From contig UBXG01000006.1 in the NCBI GenBank assembly GCA_900469475.1, positions 1-64,000 of the forward strand: a stretch of 64,000 bases of DNA, in the 5' to 3' direction. Below are positions 19,389-28,319 of this stretch, one piece after another (the first letter of the stretch is position 1; the number at the start of each line of letters is the position of its first letter). The position numbers and the translations under genes were made by a program. The DNA is from Hyphomicrobiales bacterium (lineage in GTDB: Bacteria > Pseudomonadota > Alphaproteobacteria > Rhizobiales > Rhizobiaceae). The notes under the pieces were generated by a model. It worked only from the letters and a program-made list of their open reading frames with translations, made no database searches and was not told where the DNA came from.

Positions 19389-19802
19389 CTAAAGCAGATC
19401 CTGCAGGAATGGGATCAGCGGCTCGTCGGCCGGCGGCATGGGATAATCACGCAGAGCTTGCGGCCGCACCCATTTGATCGCCTGCCCTTCCCGGCCATGC
19501 GGAATGCCCTCATAGCGCCGGCAGATGTAAAGCGGCATCAGCAGATGAAAGGTTTCATAGGTGTGGCTGGCAAAAGTCAGCGGCGCAAGGCAGGCAATCT
19601 TCGTCTGGATACCGAGCTCTTCCTGAAGCTCGCGCACCAAGGTTTCCTCTGGCGTCTCGCCAACTTCCACCTTGCCGCCGGGAAACTCCCAGAGGCCGGC
19701 GAGCGATTTTCCCTCGGGACGTTGCGCCAGCAGGATGCGACCATCAGCATCGATGAGCGCGCAGGCGGCGACGAGAACGATTTTGCGGCCAGCGTCGCTC
19801 AT
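19389..19802 (-). CDS. mutT: NUDIX hydrolase, MutT-like (8-oxo-dGTP diphosphatase)
   Basis: A 137-residue NUDIX enzyme with an intact Nudix box, GGKVEVGETPEETLVRELQEELGI, at about 41-64. The flanks LLAQRPEGKSLAGLWEFPGGK and the C-terminal LIPFLQDLL match MutT proteins that remove oxidised dGTP from the nucleotide pool. Its start overlaps the end of the GNAT gene by four bases, and argJ precedes that, so the three form an operon seen in other rhizobia. Confidence 0.9.
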   Translation of the reverse strand: MSDAGRKIVLVAACALIDADGRILLAQRPEGKSLAGLWEFPGGKVEVGETPEETLVRELQEELGIQTKIACLAPLTFASHTYETFHLLMPLYICRRYEGIPHGREGQAIKWVRPQALRDYPMPPADEPLIPFLQDLL

Positions 19803-20578
19803 GCAGCCCCCGGCGGTTGCCAGTAGCAGTAGCGATAGGCCTCGCGGAAGCCGAAACGGACATAGAGCGCCAGCGCCGGCGCATTGTCGGCGCCGACCTG
19901 AAGCCAGGCGGTCTTCGCGCTACGCATGCGTGCCCAGCGAAGTGCCGAAGTCAGGATCTCGGCTCCAAGGCCCTTGCGCCGATGCTGCGGCGAGACGGCA
20001 ACCGACATGACGCCGGCAAGATCATTGTCCTGCACGCAGAGCGTTGTCGCTACCGGCCCGGCATCGTCATTTTCGATGACAAAGAGGCCCGATGGCGGCT
20101 TGATGCCGCTCACCACCTCGGCCAATGCCGGCTTCAAAGCCGGATCAGCCTCATCAACGATGAGGCTCGCATCGACAAAGCGGCCGACATCGTGGCTCGG
20201 CAGATGATCCAGCATGTCAGGCAATTCAAGATCGACAAGATCGGCGATCATGACGATCGTCTCGTCGAAGCACGACCAACCGCGCTCCCGCAGGAGATCG
20301 ATGAGCTTCGGCGAGGCGAGCGGCGTCTCGCGCACGATCATTGGCCTGCCATAAGCCTCGAACTTGCGCTGCGCTTTTGCCAGCCGGATTTCGAGATCGC
20401 GATGATCGGAGGGATCGAGCGGCACGACCGAATTCAGCCGCTTAGACGGATGCCCCGCCGTCAGCCGGATCTGCCAGCTGCCATCATATTGCACCGACGA
20501 GGCAGGCCAGGCCCTAAAGCCAACGGCTTCGAGCCTACGCACCAGCGGCAGCTTGTTTATCGTGGACTGCGCATGCAT
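19799..20578 (-). CDS. GNAT family N-acetyltransferase
   Basis: A 259-residue protein with a C-terminal GNAT domain (about 130-255). The acetyl-CoA loop VAVSPQHRRKGLGAEIL is intact, followed by WLQVGADNAPALALYVRFGF. The N-terminal half (NKLPLVRRLEAVGFRAWPASS...) resembles a second, degenerate GNAT lobe. The substrate is unknown. Start choice: ATG 20578 lies ten bases after the argJ stop; ATG 20608 would overlap argJ and has AAGGA at a long spacing. Being next to argJ, which is itself an N-acetyltransferase, may be coincidence. Confidence 0.85.
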   Translation of the reverse strand: MHAQSTINKLPLVRRLEAVGFRAWPASSVQYDGSWQIRLTAGHPSKRLNSVVPLDPSDHRDLEIRLAKAQRKFEAYGRPMIVRETPLASPKLIDLLRERGWSCFDETIVMIADLVDLELPDMLDHLPSHDVGRFVDASLIVDEADPALKPALAEVVSGIKPPSGLFVIENDDAGPVATTLCVQDNDLAGVMSVAVSPQHRRKGLGAEILTSALRWARMRSAKTAWLQVGADNAPALALYVRFGFREAYRYCYWQPPGAA

Positions 20579-20588
20579 CAGCGAGGTA

Positions 20589-21830
20589 TCAGCTCCGGTA
20601 GTCGCCATTGATGGCAACATATTCCTTGGTGAGGTCGCAGGTCCAGACCGTTGCGCGGCCATTGCCGAGGCCGAGATCGACCTTCACGGGAATATCCTGC
20701 TGCTTCATGACATTCGAGGCGGCTTCTTCCGAATAGGAAGCGTCACGCTCGCCGTTGACGGCGACGCGGACATCGCCGAACCAGATGGCGAGCTTGTCGC
20801 GATCCGCCATCTCGCCGGCCTTGCCGACAGCCATGACGACGCGGCCCCAATTGGCGTCTTCGCCGGCAGCAGCGGTCTTGACCAGCGGCGAATTGGCGAT
20901 CGAAAGCGCGATGCGCTTAGCAGCCGCGTCATTTTCGGCGCCGGTCACGGTGATTTCGAGCATCTTGGTCGCGCCTTCGCCATCACGCACGACCTGGATG
21001 GCTAGATCCTTCAGCAGCTCGTTAAGTGCCGCCTTGAAACCGGCAAGCTTCGGATCGTCGGCGCGGTCGATATGCGCCTGACCGTCAGCCGCGGCAGCGC
21101 CGGTGGCAAACAGCATCAACGTATCCGAGGTCGACGTGTCACTATCGACCGTCATCGAATTGAAGCTCGGGCCGACGCCCTCGGACAGCAGCGTCTGCAA
21201 TGCGGCAGAAGAAATATCGGCATCGGTGGCCACGAAGGAGAGCATCGTCGCCATGTCGGGCGCAATCATGCCGGCGCCCTTGGCAATACCGTTGATGGTG
21301 ACCTTGACGCCGCCGATCTCGGCGGTACGGGTCGCGACCTTGGGATAGGTGTCCGTGGTCATGATCGCCTTGGCGGCTTCGAACCAGAAATCGCTTGTCG
21401 CATCCTTCGCCATCGTGTCGAGCACGCCGGCAAACTTGGTGGCGTCAAGCGGCTCGCCGATGACGCCGGTAGAGGCAAGATAGACTTCGCCTTCACCGCA
21501 GCCGACGGCGGCCGCCGCGGACTTGGCGGTCAGTTCCGTCGCCTGGCGTCCCTTCAGCCCGGTGAAGGCATTGGCATTGCCGGAATTGACGACGACGGCG
21601 CGGGCACTGCCGTGTGCCAGGTTCTTGCGGCAGAAATCGACCGGAGCCGAAGGGCACTTCGAACGCGTGAAGACACCGGCAACGGCGGCCGGCTTGTCGA
21701 AGACCATCAGCAGGACATCGGTCCGGTTCTTGTACTTGATGCCGGCGGACGCCGTGATCATGCGCACGCCGCGAAGGGCCGGCATGGCAGCAAAGGATTT
21801 GGGAGCGAGCGGAGAGACGGAACCGGACAT
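20589..21830 (-). CDS. argJ: bifunctional ornithine acetyltransferase/N-acetylglutamate synthase
   Basis: ArgJ recycles the acetyl group in arginine synthesis, transferring it from N-acetylornithine to glutamate. The 413-residue proenzyme cleaves itself before the conserved Thr in [14 protein letters not shown], giving alpha and beta chains that form the active heterotetramer. The C-terminus [12 protein letters not shown] matches the family. ATG 21830 follows AGGTGG; seven extra codons upstream overlap a repeat and are rejected. argH lies at 46764 on the other strand. Confidence 0.96.
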   Translation of the reverse strand: MSGSVSPLAPKSFAAMPALRGVRMITASAGIKYKNRTDVLLMVFDKPAAVAGVFTRSKCPSAPVDFCRKNLAHGSARAVVVNSGNANAFTGLKGRQATELTAKSAAAAVGCGEGEVYLASTGVIGEPLDATKFAGVLDTMAKDATSDFWFEAAKAIMTTDTYPKVATRTAEIGGVKVTINGIAKGAGMIAPDMATMLSFVATDADISSAALQTLLSEGVGPSFNSMTVDSDTSTSDTLMLFATGAAAADGQAHIDRADDPKLAGFKAALNELLKDLAIQVVRDGEGATKMLEITVTGAENDAAAKRIALSIANSPLVKTAAAGEDANWGRVVMAVGKAGEMADRDKLAIWFGDVRVAVNGERDASYSEEAASNVMKQQDIPVKVDLGLGNGRATVWTCDLTKEYVAINGDYRS

Positions 21831-21847
21831 AAGAGCCACCTGGACGA

Positions 21848-21956
21848 GCATGATGCCGAAAAGTGTAGGCGGTTTTCGGATTACATCATGCTCTGCTTTT
21901 TAATTCTGGAGCGGATTCAGATTTTGGGTCGTATCGACCTAAAATCATCCGGCTCC
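21848..21956. repeat. RIME-like double palindrome, copy 2
   Basis: Second copy of the element at 16042. The first palindrome (21848-21892) has arms GCATGATG and CATCATGC. The second (21911-21953) has GCGGAT and ATCCGG arms with GGTCGTATCGACC inside. The copies share long identical blocks such as TGATGCCGAAAAGTGT. It lies just upstream of argJ, between it and the foldase gene terminator. Confidence 0.8.
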
Positions 21957-21959
21957 CTT

Positions 21960-21981
21960 GAAAGGCCCGGAAAACCGGGCC
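21960..21981 (-). terminator. terminator of the parvulin-type foldase gene
   Basis: A 7-bp GC-rich stem (GGCCCGG 21964-21970, CCGGGCC 21975-21981) with an AAAA/TTTT loop and a short U tail on the minus strand. It is 22 bases beyond the foldase stop codon and separates that gene from argJ. Confidence 0.7.
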
Positions 21982-22003
21982 CTGATGGTTTAACTGCTTT
22001 GAC

Positions 22004-22927
22004 TTACTGCTGCGGCTGAGCGTCAGGCGCTGCCGCACCATCGGCAGGCGCAACGGCGTCGTCGGCCGGTGCCGCGTCCTGCTGCTTCTGCGCATCATCA
22101 TAGGCCTTGCTGAGAGCCGGGTCGTTGATGACGACCTTGGTATCCTGCTTGGCCTGGTTCAGGAGTTCAAGATACTTGTCGCGCATGACGAGCTGACGAA
22201 CCTGGTCCTTGACCTGATCGAACGGCGGAGGAGGAGCGTTGCGCTTGTCCTCGACCTTGATGATGTGCCAGCCGAAATCGGTCTTGACCGGGGTCTTCGT
22301 ATAGGTGCCGACCGGCAGCGCGAAAGCCGCGTCTTCGAATTCCTTGACCATACGGCCATGACCGAAATAACCGAGATCACCGCCGTCAGCCTTGTTCGGG
22401 TCGGTCGACTTTTCCTTGGCAAGTGTGGCAAAATCCTTGCCGGCATCAAGTTCCTTGATGATCGCCTTGGCTTCATCCTCGGTCTTCACGAGAATGTGGC
22501 GGGCATGAACTTCTTCCTGCTTCGGCAGGGCTGCGACTTCCTTGTCGTAGCGGGCCTTGACTTCGTCATCCTTGATGGCGTCGGCGACATGTGCCTTGAA
22601 GAAAGCATTGTGCAGCTCGCGGTCGCGCAGATAGGCCATATGAGCCTGGAAATCCGGCGTCTGGTCGAGCTTCTCGGCAGCGGCCTTCTGCGACAAAAGC
22701 TTCACATCGACCGAGGCCGAAAGTGCTGCGACCTTCTTCTGGTCATCCGGAAGCTGGCCGAGCTGCGGATCGAGATTGGCGATCGCGAGATTGAGTTCGG
22801 ATTGATGGATTTCGACATCGCCGACCTTGGCGACAACGGGATCCTTAGCATCGGCCGCGAAGACCGGAGCCTGGAAGGTAACGATTGTCGCGAAAGCAAC
22901 CGCAGCAAGCTTGTTATACTTCAACAT
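22004..22927 (-). CDS. peptidylprolyl isomerase (parvulin/SurA-PrsA type)
   Basis: A 307-residue periplasmic foldase. A signal peptide (MLKYNKLAAVAFATIVTFQAPVFA) is followed by a SurA-like helical N-region (about 30-150) and a single parvulin domain (about 155-250) with HARHILVKTEDEAK and GWHIIKVEDKR. A helical region and a low-complexity Ala/Asp/Gln tail end the protein. ATG 22927 has AAGGG eight bases upstream; the extension to 23023 would hide the signal peptide. It diverges from secA, so a secreted-protein folding factor and the export motor share one intergenic region. Confidence 0.92.
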   Translation of the reverse strand: MLKYNKLAAVAFATIVTFQAPVFAADAKDPVVAKVGDVEIHQSELNLAIANLDPQLGQLPDDQKKVAALSASVDVKLLSQKAAAEKLDQTPDFQAHMAYLRDRELHNAFFKAHVADAIKDDEVKARYDKEVAALPKQEEVHARHILVKTEDEAKAIIKELDAGKDFATLAKEKSTDPNKADGGDLGYFGHGRMVKEFEDAAFALPVGTYTKTPVKTDFGWHIIKVEDKRNAPPPPFDQVKDQVRQLVMRDKYLELLNQAKQDTKVVINDPALSKAYDDAQKQQDAAPADDAVAPADGAAAPDAQPQQ

Positions 22928-23029
22928 AAAATAACCCTTCGGTGATCTCGACCGGCTCGACAGATGTGAATCCGGCGTGAAAAAGCCTTCAGCAGGAGAA
23001 TGTGGCCTTTCTGTATCGGCCAAATCCCG

Positions 23030-23058
23030 TTGACATCAATCGACCCCCCTCTTATCTG
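23030..23058 (+). promoter_or_regulatory. candidate sigma-70 promoter of secA
   Basis: TTGACA at 23030-23035 and TATCTG at 23053-23058 with exactly 17 bases between them. This is close to the rhizobial housekeeping pattern CTTGAC-17-CTATAT. Transcription would start near 23065, leaving a leader of about 110 bases that contains a small hairpin (CCCG, T run, CGGG at about 23108-23122) before the secA ribosome binding site AAGGA. Confidence 0.6.
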
Positions 23059-23173
23059 TCACGCAACCTCGCGTCCAGAACAGTTTCCGGCCGTTTTGTG
23101 CTATACTCCCGTTTTTTTCGGGAAGGGATAAAGCAGGAAACGGCGGGATGAAATCTCAGAAAGGACCAGTCAC

Positions 23174-25894
23174 ATGGTCAGCCTAGGTGGAATTGCCCGC
23201 AAGTTGTTCGGCTCGTCCAACGACCGCCGGGTCAAATCGTTCCAGCCGCAAGTAGCCGCAATCAATGCGCTCGAACCGGAGATACGCGCGCTGTCCGATG
23301 AAGCTTTGGCCGCCAAGACGGTTGAGTTCCGCCAGCAGCTCGCGGACGGCAAGACGCTGGATGATATCCTCGTGCCAGCGTTCGCTGTTGCCCGCGAAGC
23401 TTCGCGCCGCGTTCTCGGCATGCGACCTTTCGACGTGCAGCTCATCGGCGGCATGATCCTTCATTCCAATGCGATCGCCGAAATGAAGACCGGCGAAGGT
23501 AAAACCCTGGTCGCAACCCTGCCGGTCTATCTGAACGCGCTGGCCGGCAAGGGCGTGCATGTCGTTACCGTCAACGATTACCTGGCGCAGCGCGACAGCG
23601 GCACCATGGGCCGCCTGTACAGCTTCCTCGGCCTGACGACCGGCGTCATCGTCCACGGCCTGTCCGATGAACAGCGCCATGACGCCTATGCCTGCGACAT
23701 CACATACGCTACCAACAACGAGCTCGGTTTCGACTATCTGCGCGACAACATGAAGTATGAGCGCGCCCAGATGGTTCAGCGCGGCCATAGCTTCGCGATT
23801 GTCGACGAAGTGGACTCGATCCTCGTCGACGAAGCGCGCACACCGCTGATCATCTCCGGTCCGCTCGACGACCGCTCTGATCTTTATGTCACCATCGACG
23901 CCTTCATTCCCCGCCTGGCGAAGGAAGACTACGAAATCGATGAAAAGCAGCGCTCGGCAAACTTCTCCGAAGAAGGCACCGAGAAGCTGGAAAACATGCT
24001 GCGCGAAGCTGGCTTGTTGAAGGGTGAATCGCTCTACGACGTCGAGAACGTCGCGATCGTCCACCACATCAACAATGCGCTCAAGGCGCACAAGCTGTTC
24101 CAGCGTGACAAGGACTATATCGTCCGCAACGGCGAAGTCGTCATCATCGACGAATTCACCGGCCGCATGATGCCGGGCCGCCGTTATTCGGACGGTCAAC
24201 ACCAGGCACTGGAAGCCAAGGAACATGTGCAGATCCAGCCGGAAAACCAGACGCTGGCGCAGATCACCTTCCAGAACTATTTCCGCATGTACGAAAAGCT
24301 CGCCGGCATGACCGGTACGGCTTCGACGGAAGCGGAGGAATTCGGCAACATCTACGGCCTTGACGTGATCGAGGTGCCGACCAACCTGCCGATCCAGCGT
24401 ATCGATGAGGACGACGAGGTCTATCGTACGCATGCCGAGAAGTATAACGCCATCATCAACGAGATCCTCGATGCGCACAAGCGCGGCCAGCCCGTGCTGG
24501 TCGGCACGACGTCCATCGAGAAGTCCGAACTTCTCGCCGATCTCATGCGCAAGCGCGGCTTCAACAATTTCCAGGTTCTGAACGCCCGCTATCACGAGCA
24601 GGAAGCCTACATCGTCGCCCAGGCCGGCGTTCCCGGCGCGGTGACGATCGCCACCAACATGGCCGGCCGCGGCACCGACATCCAGCTCGGCGGTAATCTG
24701 GAAATGCGGGTCGAGCGCGACCTGCACGAAATGGAGCCAGGTCCGGAACGCGACGCGGCCATTGCCCGCATTGCCGAAGAGATCAAGGAACTCAAGCAGA
24801 AATCAATCGCTGCCGGCGGCCTCTACGTCATCGCCTCGGAGCGCCATGAAAGCCGCCGTATCGACAACCAGCTGCGTGGCCGTTCCGGCCGCCAGGGCGA
24901 TCCGGGCCGCTCGAAGTTCTACCTGTCGCTCCAGGACGACCTGATGCGCATCTTCGGCTCCGACCGCATGGACGGCATGCTACAGAAGCTCGGTCTCAAG
25001 GAAGGCGAAGCGATCGTCCACCCCTGGATCAACAAGGCGGTTGAACGCGCTCAGAAGAAGGTCGAGGCCCGCAACTTCGACATCCGCAAGAACGTTCTGA
25101 AGTACGACGACGTGCTGAACGATCAGCGCAAGGTCATCTTCGACCAGCGCGTCGAACTGATGGAATCGAAGGACCTCTCCGAATTCGTCGGCGACATGCG
25201 CCACGACGTCATCGAGGATCTCGTCGCCAGACATATTCCGGAGCGCGCCTATGCCGAACAGTGGGATGCCGATGGCCTGAAGACGGCTGTTGCCAACTTC
25301 TTCGATCTCGATCTGCCTATTCATGACTGGGTCAAGGAAGAAGGCATCGCTGAAGACGATATCCGCGCCCGCCTGACGGAAGCCGCCGAAAAGGCTGCGG
25401 CCGAAAAGGCCGAACGCTTCGGCCCCGAGATCATGACCTATGTCGAGCGCTCCATCGTGCTGCAGACGCTGGACAATCTCTGGCGCGAGCACATCGTCAA
25501 CCTCGATCATCTCCGCTCGGTCATCGGCTTCCGCGGTTATGCTCAGCGCGATCCGCTGCAGGAATACAAGGCCGAGGCTTTCGAGCTGTTCCAGGCGCTG
25601 TTGAACAATCTGCGCCAGGCCGTGACCGCCCAGCTTTCGCGCGTCGAACTCGTGCAGCAGCCGGCCGAGCCGGAAACGCCGCCGATGCAGGCCCGTCATA
25701 TCGACGCGACGACCGGCGAGGACGAATTCGCCCCGTTCGCGCTTGCAAGCGAAAGCTTCATATCTCCGGAAAATCGCGATCCACTCAACCCTGCAACGTG
25801 GGGCCGCGTCGGCCGTAACGAGGCCTGCCCCTGCGGCTCCGGCAAGAAGTACAAGCACTGCCACGGCGCCTTCGAAAGCAGCGAAGTGGTCTAA
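23174..25894 (+). CDS. secA: preprotein translocase ATPase SecA
   Basis: Motor of the Sec export pathway, pushing preproteins through SecYEG. The 906-residue protein is full length. Walker A GEGKT is at 107-111, [16 protein letters not shown] is the DEAD-like Walker B region, and [10 protein letters not shown] and the Q/R-rich [12 protein letters not shown] motif VI are present. The C-terminal zinc site that binds SecB and phospholipid is intact: C885, C887, C896 and H897. ATG 23174 follows AAGGA. It is ended by a clear terminator. Confidence 0.98.
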   Translation: MVSLGGIARKLFGSSNDRRVKSFQPQVAAINALEPEIRALSDEALAAKTVEFRQQLADGKTLDDILVPAFAVAREASRRVLGMRPFDVQLIGGMILHSNAIAEMKTGEGKTLVATLPVYLNALAGKGVHVVTVNDYLAQRDSGTMGRLYSFLGLTTGVIVHGLSDEQRHDAYACDITYATNNELGFDYLRDNMKYERAQMVQRGHSFAIVDEVDSILVDEARTPLIISGPLDDRSDLYVTIDAFIPRLAKEDYEIDEKQRSANFSEEGTEKLENMLREAGLLKGESLYDVENVAIVHHINNALKAHKLFQRDKDYIVRNGEVVIIDEFTGRMMPGRRYSDGQHQALEAKEHVQIQPENQTLAQITFQNYFRMYEKLAGMTGTASTEAEEFGNIYGLDVIEVPTNLPIQRIDEDDEVYRTHAEKYNAIINEILDAHKRGQPVLVGTTSIEKSELLADLMRKRGFNNFQVLNARYHEQEAYIVAQAGVPGAVTIATNMAGRGTDIQLGGNLEMRVERDLHEMEPGPERDAAIARIAEEIKELKQKSIAAGGLYVIASERHESRRIDNQLRGRSGRQGDPGRSKFYLSLQDDLMRIFGSDRMDGMLQKLGLKEGEAIVHPWINKAVERAQKKVEARNFDIRKNVLKYDDVLNDQRKVIFDQRVELMESKDLSEFVGDMRHDVIEDLVARHIPERAYAEQWDADGLKTAVANFFDLDLPIHDWVKEEGIAEDDIRARLTEAAEKAAAEKAERFGPEIMTYVERSIVLQTLDNLWREHIVNLDHLRSVIGFRGYAQRDPLQEYKAEAFELFQALLNNLRQAVTAQLSRVELVQQPAEPETPPMQARHIDATTGEDEFAPFALASESFISPENRDPLNPATWGRVGRNEACPCGSGKKYKHCHGAFESSEVV

Positions 25895-25922
25895 GCCTCG
25901 CAAACCGATAGCAACCAACAAA

Positions 25923-25947
25923 ATGCCGCCTTTGGGGCGGCATTTTT
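25923..25947 (+). terminator. rho-independent terminator of secA
   Basis: Stem ATGCCGCC (25923-25930) with GGCGGCAT (25936-25943), followed by TTTTTGTTT. It starts 29 bases after the secA stop codon. A strong, classical terminator. Confidence 0.88.
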
Positions 25948-26024
25948 GTTTGCAACCATCGGAGATCACAGCAATTGTCGTCGATACGCGCAGCCGGCAA
26001 GCGTCACCAGCACGTCTACCGTGC

Positions 26025-26654
26025 TCAAATAGCGGAATGCGGATCCTCACTGTAGAGATGAACCGGGTAGCCTGGCCCGATGACGTCAAGCACTCGATCG
26101 AACCAGGCCGTAAGCGCCGGGTAATCGGCGAGATCGAAGCCGCAATCCGCCGCTTTATGGGCATAGGCGTAAACGGCTATGTCCGCGATCGAAAACTCGC
26201 CACCGACGAGAAATGGCGTATTCTTCAGCCCGCGCTCAAGCGCTGCAAGGGCACGAAGGCCGACCAAGCGCTTGGCCTCTGCCATAACGGCATTGAGCTC
26301 GAGCCGTCCCGTCAGCGTCCAGAAGCGCAGCGTGCCGATGACCGGTTCGACATGATACTGCTCGAAGAACAGCCATTGCATGACCTTGGCGTGCAAATAG
26401 CGATCCGCCGGAAGAAACCGCGTGCCTTCGGCCACATAGGTGAGAATAGCGTTCGATTCCGCTATCGTTCGCCCATCCTCCAGTTCGAGAACGGGAATGC
26501 CGCCTGCCGGATTGAGATCGAGAAAGGCGTCCGTGCGCCCCTCACCCTCGAAGATGGACACCAGGCGAGTTTGGTAGGGAATATCGAGCAATCCGAACAG
26601 AACCCTGGCCTTCCAGCCATTCTGCGACGGCAAATAATCGTGAAGCGTGACCAT
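26025..26654 (-). CDS. glutathione S-transferase family protein
   Basis: A 209-residue cytosolic GST. The thioredoxin-like N-domain (MVTLHDYLPSQNGWKARVLFGLLDIPYQ) includes the glutathione-binding GGIPVLELEDGRTIAESNAIL motif (about 52-72). The all-helical C-domain contains the FSIADIAVYAYAHKA N-capping box at about 157. The substrate is unknown. It is convergent with secA and transcribed alone. Confidence 0.9.
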   Translation of the reverse strand: MVTLHDYLPSQNGWKARVLFGLLDIPYQTRLVSIFEGEGRTDAFLDLNPAGGIPVLELEDGRTIAESNAILTYVAEGTRFLPADRYLHAKVMQWLFFEQYHVEPVIGTLRFWTLTGRLELNAVMAEAKRLVGLRALAALERGLKNTPFLVGGEFSIADIAVYAYAHKAADCGFDLADYPALTAWFDRVLDVIGPGYPVHLYSEDPHSAI

Positions 26655-26901
26655 GAAATCCTCCTCCGATAGACCTGGATTCTACATACCGACCGAACCG
26701 TCGCCACCCGTTTCCTGTGCAGCGGCATGGCGCAGCAGCCCAAGGGCAACTTGCGTCTCATGGTTGCTTTCCGGCGTGATTGATAGGCAACCCTCCACTT
26801 CGGTAAAGCCACTTTTACGTGTCGCAAGAACCGATTCTTAACTCTCCTCTGCCAAGACTAACGCGAGTTTGGGATCATACTTAAAGTATTGCGTATCGAT
26901 C

Positions 26902-28317
26902 ATGGCGGTCTTTCAAACAGCGGAAAGAATGTTGCCGTCCGCTTTGCGGGCCGCCCTATCCCCGTATCTGCGCAAGATTAGCATCCTCCTTGCCGGTCAG
27001 GACGAGAAAGCTGCGTCGCAGCGCATGGCGCTGATCGCCTTCACGATCCGCGTTGCAGGCGCCGCGCTCGCCTTTCTCTCGCAGGTCATTCTTGCTCGCC
27101 TGATGGGCCGGTTCGAATACGGCATTTTTGTCTTCGTCTGGGTGTTGATGATCCTGTTCGGCAATCTTGCCTGCCTCGGCTTCCCGACAGCCATCATCCG
27201 CTTCCTGCCGCAGTATGATGCCAGCGCCAATTACGATGCCATTCGCGGTCTGAACATGACGGCACGCCTGTTCGTGGTTGCCCTCTCGGGCACGCTGGCG
27301 CTGATTGGAGCGCTCCTGCTTTTTGCCTTTCGCGGCATGATCGAGCACTACTACGTCATGCCGGTTTTCCTCGGCCTGATTGCCGTGCCGATGATTGCGC
27401 TTGGAGACGTTCTGGACGGTACGGCCCGCGCCAAGCACTGGCCGGTCATGGCGCTCAGCCCGACCTTCCTCATCCGCCCGACGCTGATCCTGCTCTTCAT
27501 GGTGGCCGCGATCCTCGCCGGCGCACCGCGTGATGCCGTCACCGCTATGGCCGCAGCTCTCGCCGGCGCTTTCACCAGTGTCCTGCTGCAATATCTCGCA
27601 GTGACGCTCCGTCTGCGCCGCCATTATCCAAGCGGCCCGAAAGCCACTGAATTCCGCGCCTGGACAGCCGTCGCCCTGCCGATCTTCCTGGTCGAAGGCG
27701 TGGGCTACCTGCTCACCAATTCGGACGTCATCGTCGTCGGCATTTTCCTCGATCCGGATGAAGTCGCCGTCTATTTCGCAGCGGCAAAAACGATGGCCCT
27801 GGTGCTCTTCGTCTCCTTCGCCGTCAGGGCGGCCATCGGACCGCGCTTTGCCGCCATTCTTGCCGAAGGCGACCGGAGCAAGCTTGCAGCCTTTGCCACG
27901 GAGGCCACACGCTGGTCCTTCTTTCCGGCACTTGCCCTCGGCCTCGTGGTGCTGGCGGCGGGGCAGCTCCTGCTTTCGCTGTTCGGTGCCGCCTTCACGG
28001 AAGGGCAGATTGTGATGGCGATCCTGCTTGCCGGCATTCTTGCGAGAGCGCTCGTCGGCCCTGCCGAAGTGCTCCTGACCATGGCGGACAAGCAGATGCT
28101 CTGCGTCTATCTCTATGCTGTAGCGCTCGTTGCCAATGTCGGGCTCAATGTCGCGCTCATCCCGCATTTCGGCATCGAAGGAGCGGCGATTGCCGGCGCC
28201 ACTGCCATGGCAATCGAGGCCTTGCTCCTACACGTGGCCGTCCGCCGCGCGCTTGGCATCAAACTATTCGCCCTCCTCCGGCGCTCGTCGGCGTCATCGG
28301 CAACGAGGGTCTTCTGA
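26902..28317 (+). CDS. polysaccharide/oligosaccharide flippase family membrane protein
   Basis: A 471-residue integral inner-membrane protein with about 12-14 hydrophobic segments, resembling Wzx-like and MurJ-like flippases of the MOP exporter superfamily. The family-like N-terminal stretch (RVAGAALAFLSQVILARLMGRFEYGIFVFVW) follows a 55-residue cytoplasmic head. Such proteins move lipid-linked sugars to the periplasmic leaflet. ATG 26902 is preferred over a TTG 11 codons upstream; neither has a strong ribosome binding site. It ends two bases before the next gene, so the two are coupled. No glycosyltransferases are nearby, so the cargo cannot be deduced. Confidence 0.85.
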   Translation: MAVFQTAERMLPSALRAALSPYLRKISILLAGQDEKAASQRMALIAFTIRVAGAALAFLSQVILARLMGRFEYGIFVFVWVLMILFGNLACLGFPTAIIRFLPQYDASANYDAIRGLNMTARLFVVALSGTLALIGALLLFAFRGMIEHYYVMPVFLGLIAVPMIALGDVLDGTARAKHWPVMALSPTFLIRPTLILLFMVAAILAGAPRDAVTAMAAALAGAFTSVLLQYLAVTLRLRRHYPSGPKATEFRAWTAVALPIFLVEGVGYLLTNSDVIVVGIFLDPDEVAVYFAAAKTMALVLFVSFAVRAAIGPRFAAILAEGDRSKLAAFATEATRWSFFPALALGLVVLAAGQLLLSLFGAAFTEGQIVMAILLAGILARALVGPAEVLLTMADKQMLCVYLYAVALVANVGLNVALIPHFGIEGAAIAGATAMAIEALLLHVAVRRALGIKLFALLRRSSASSATRVF

Positions 28318-28319
28318 TC

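Noticed and set aside
23183..24727. 514-codon open frame opposite secA
   Set aside because: Shadow of secA; composition is biased toward His/Asp/Val with no family features and no ribosome binding site.
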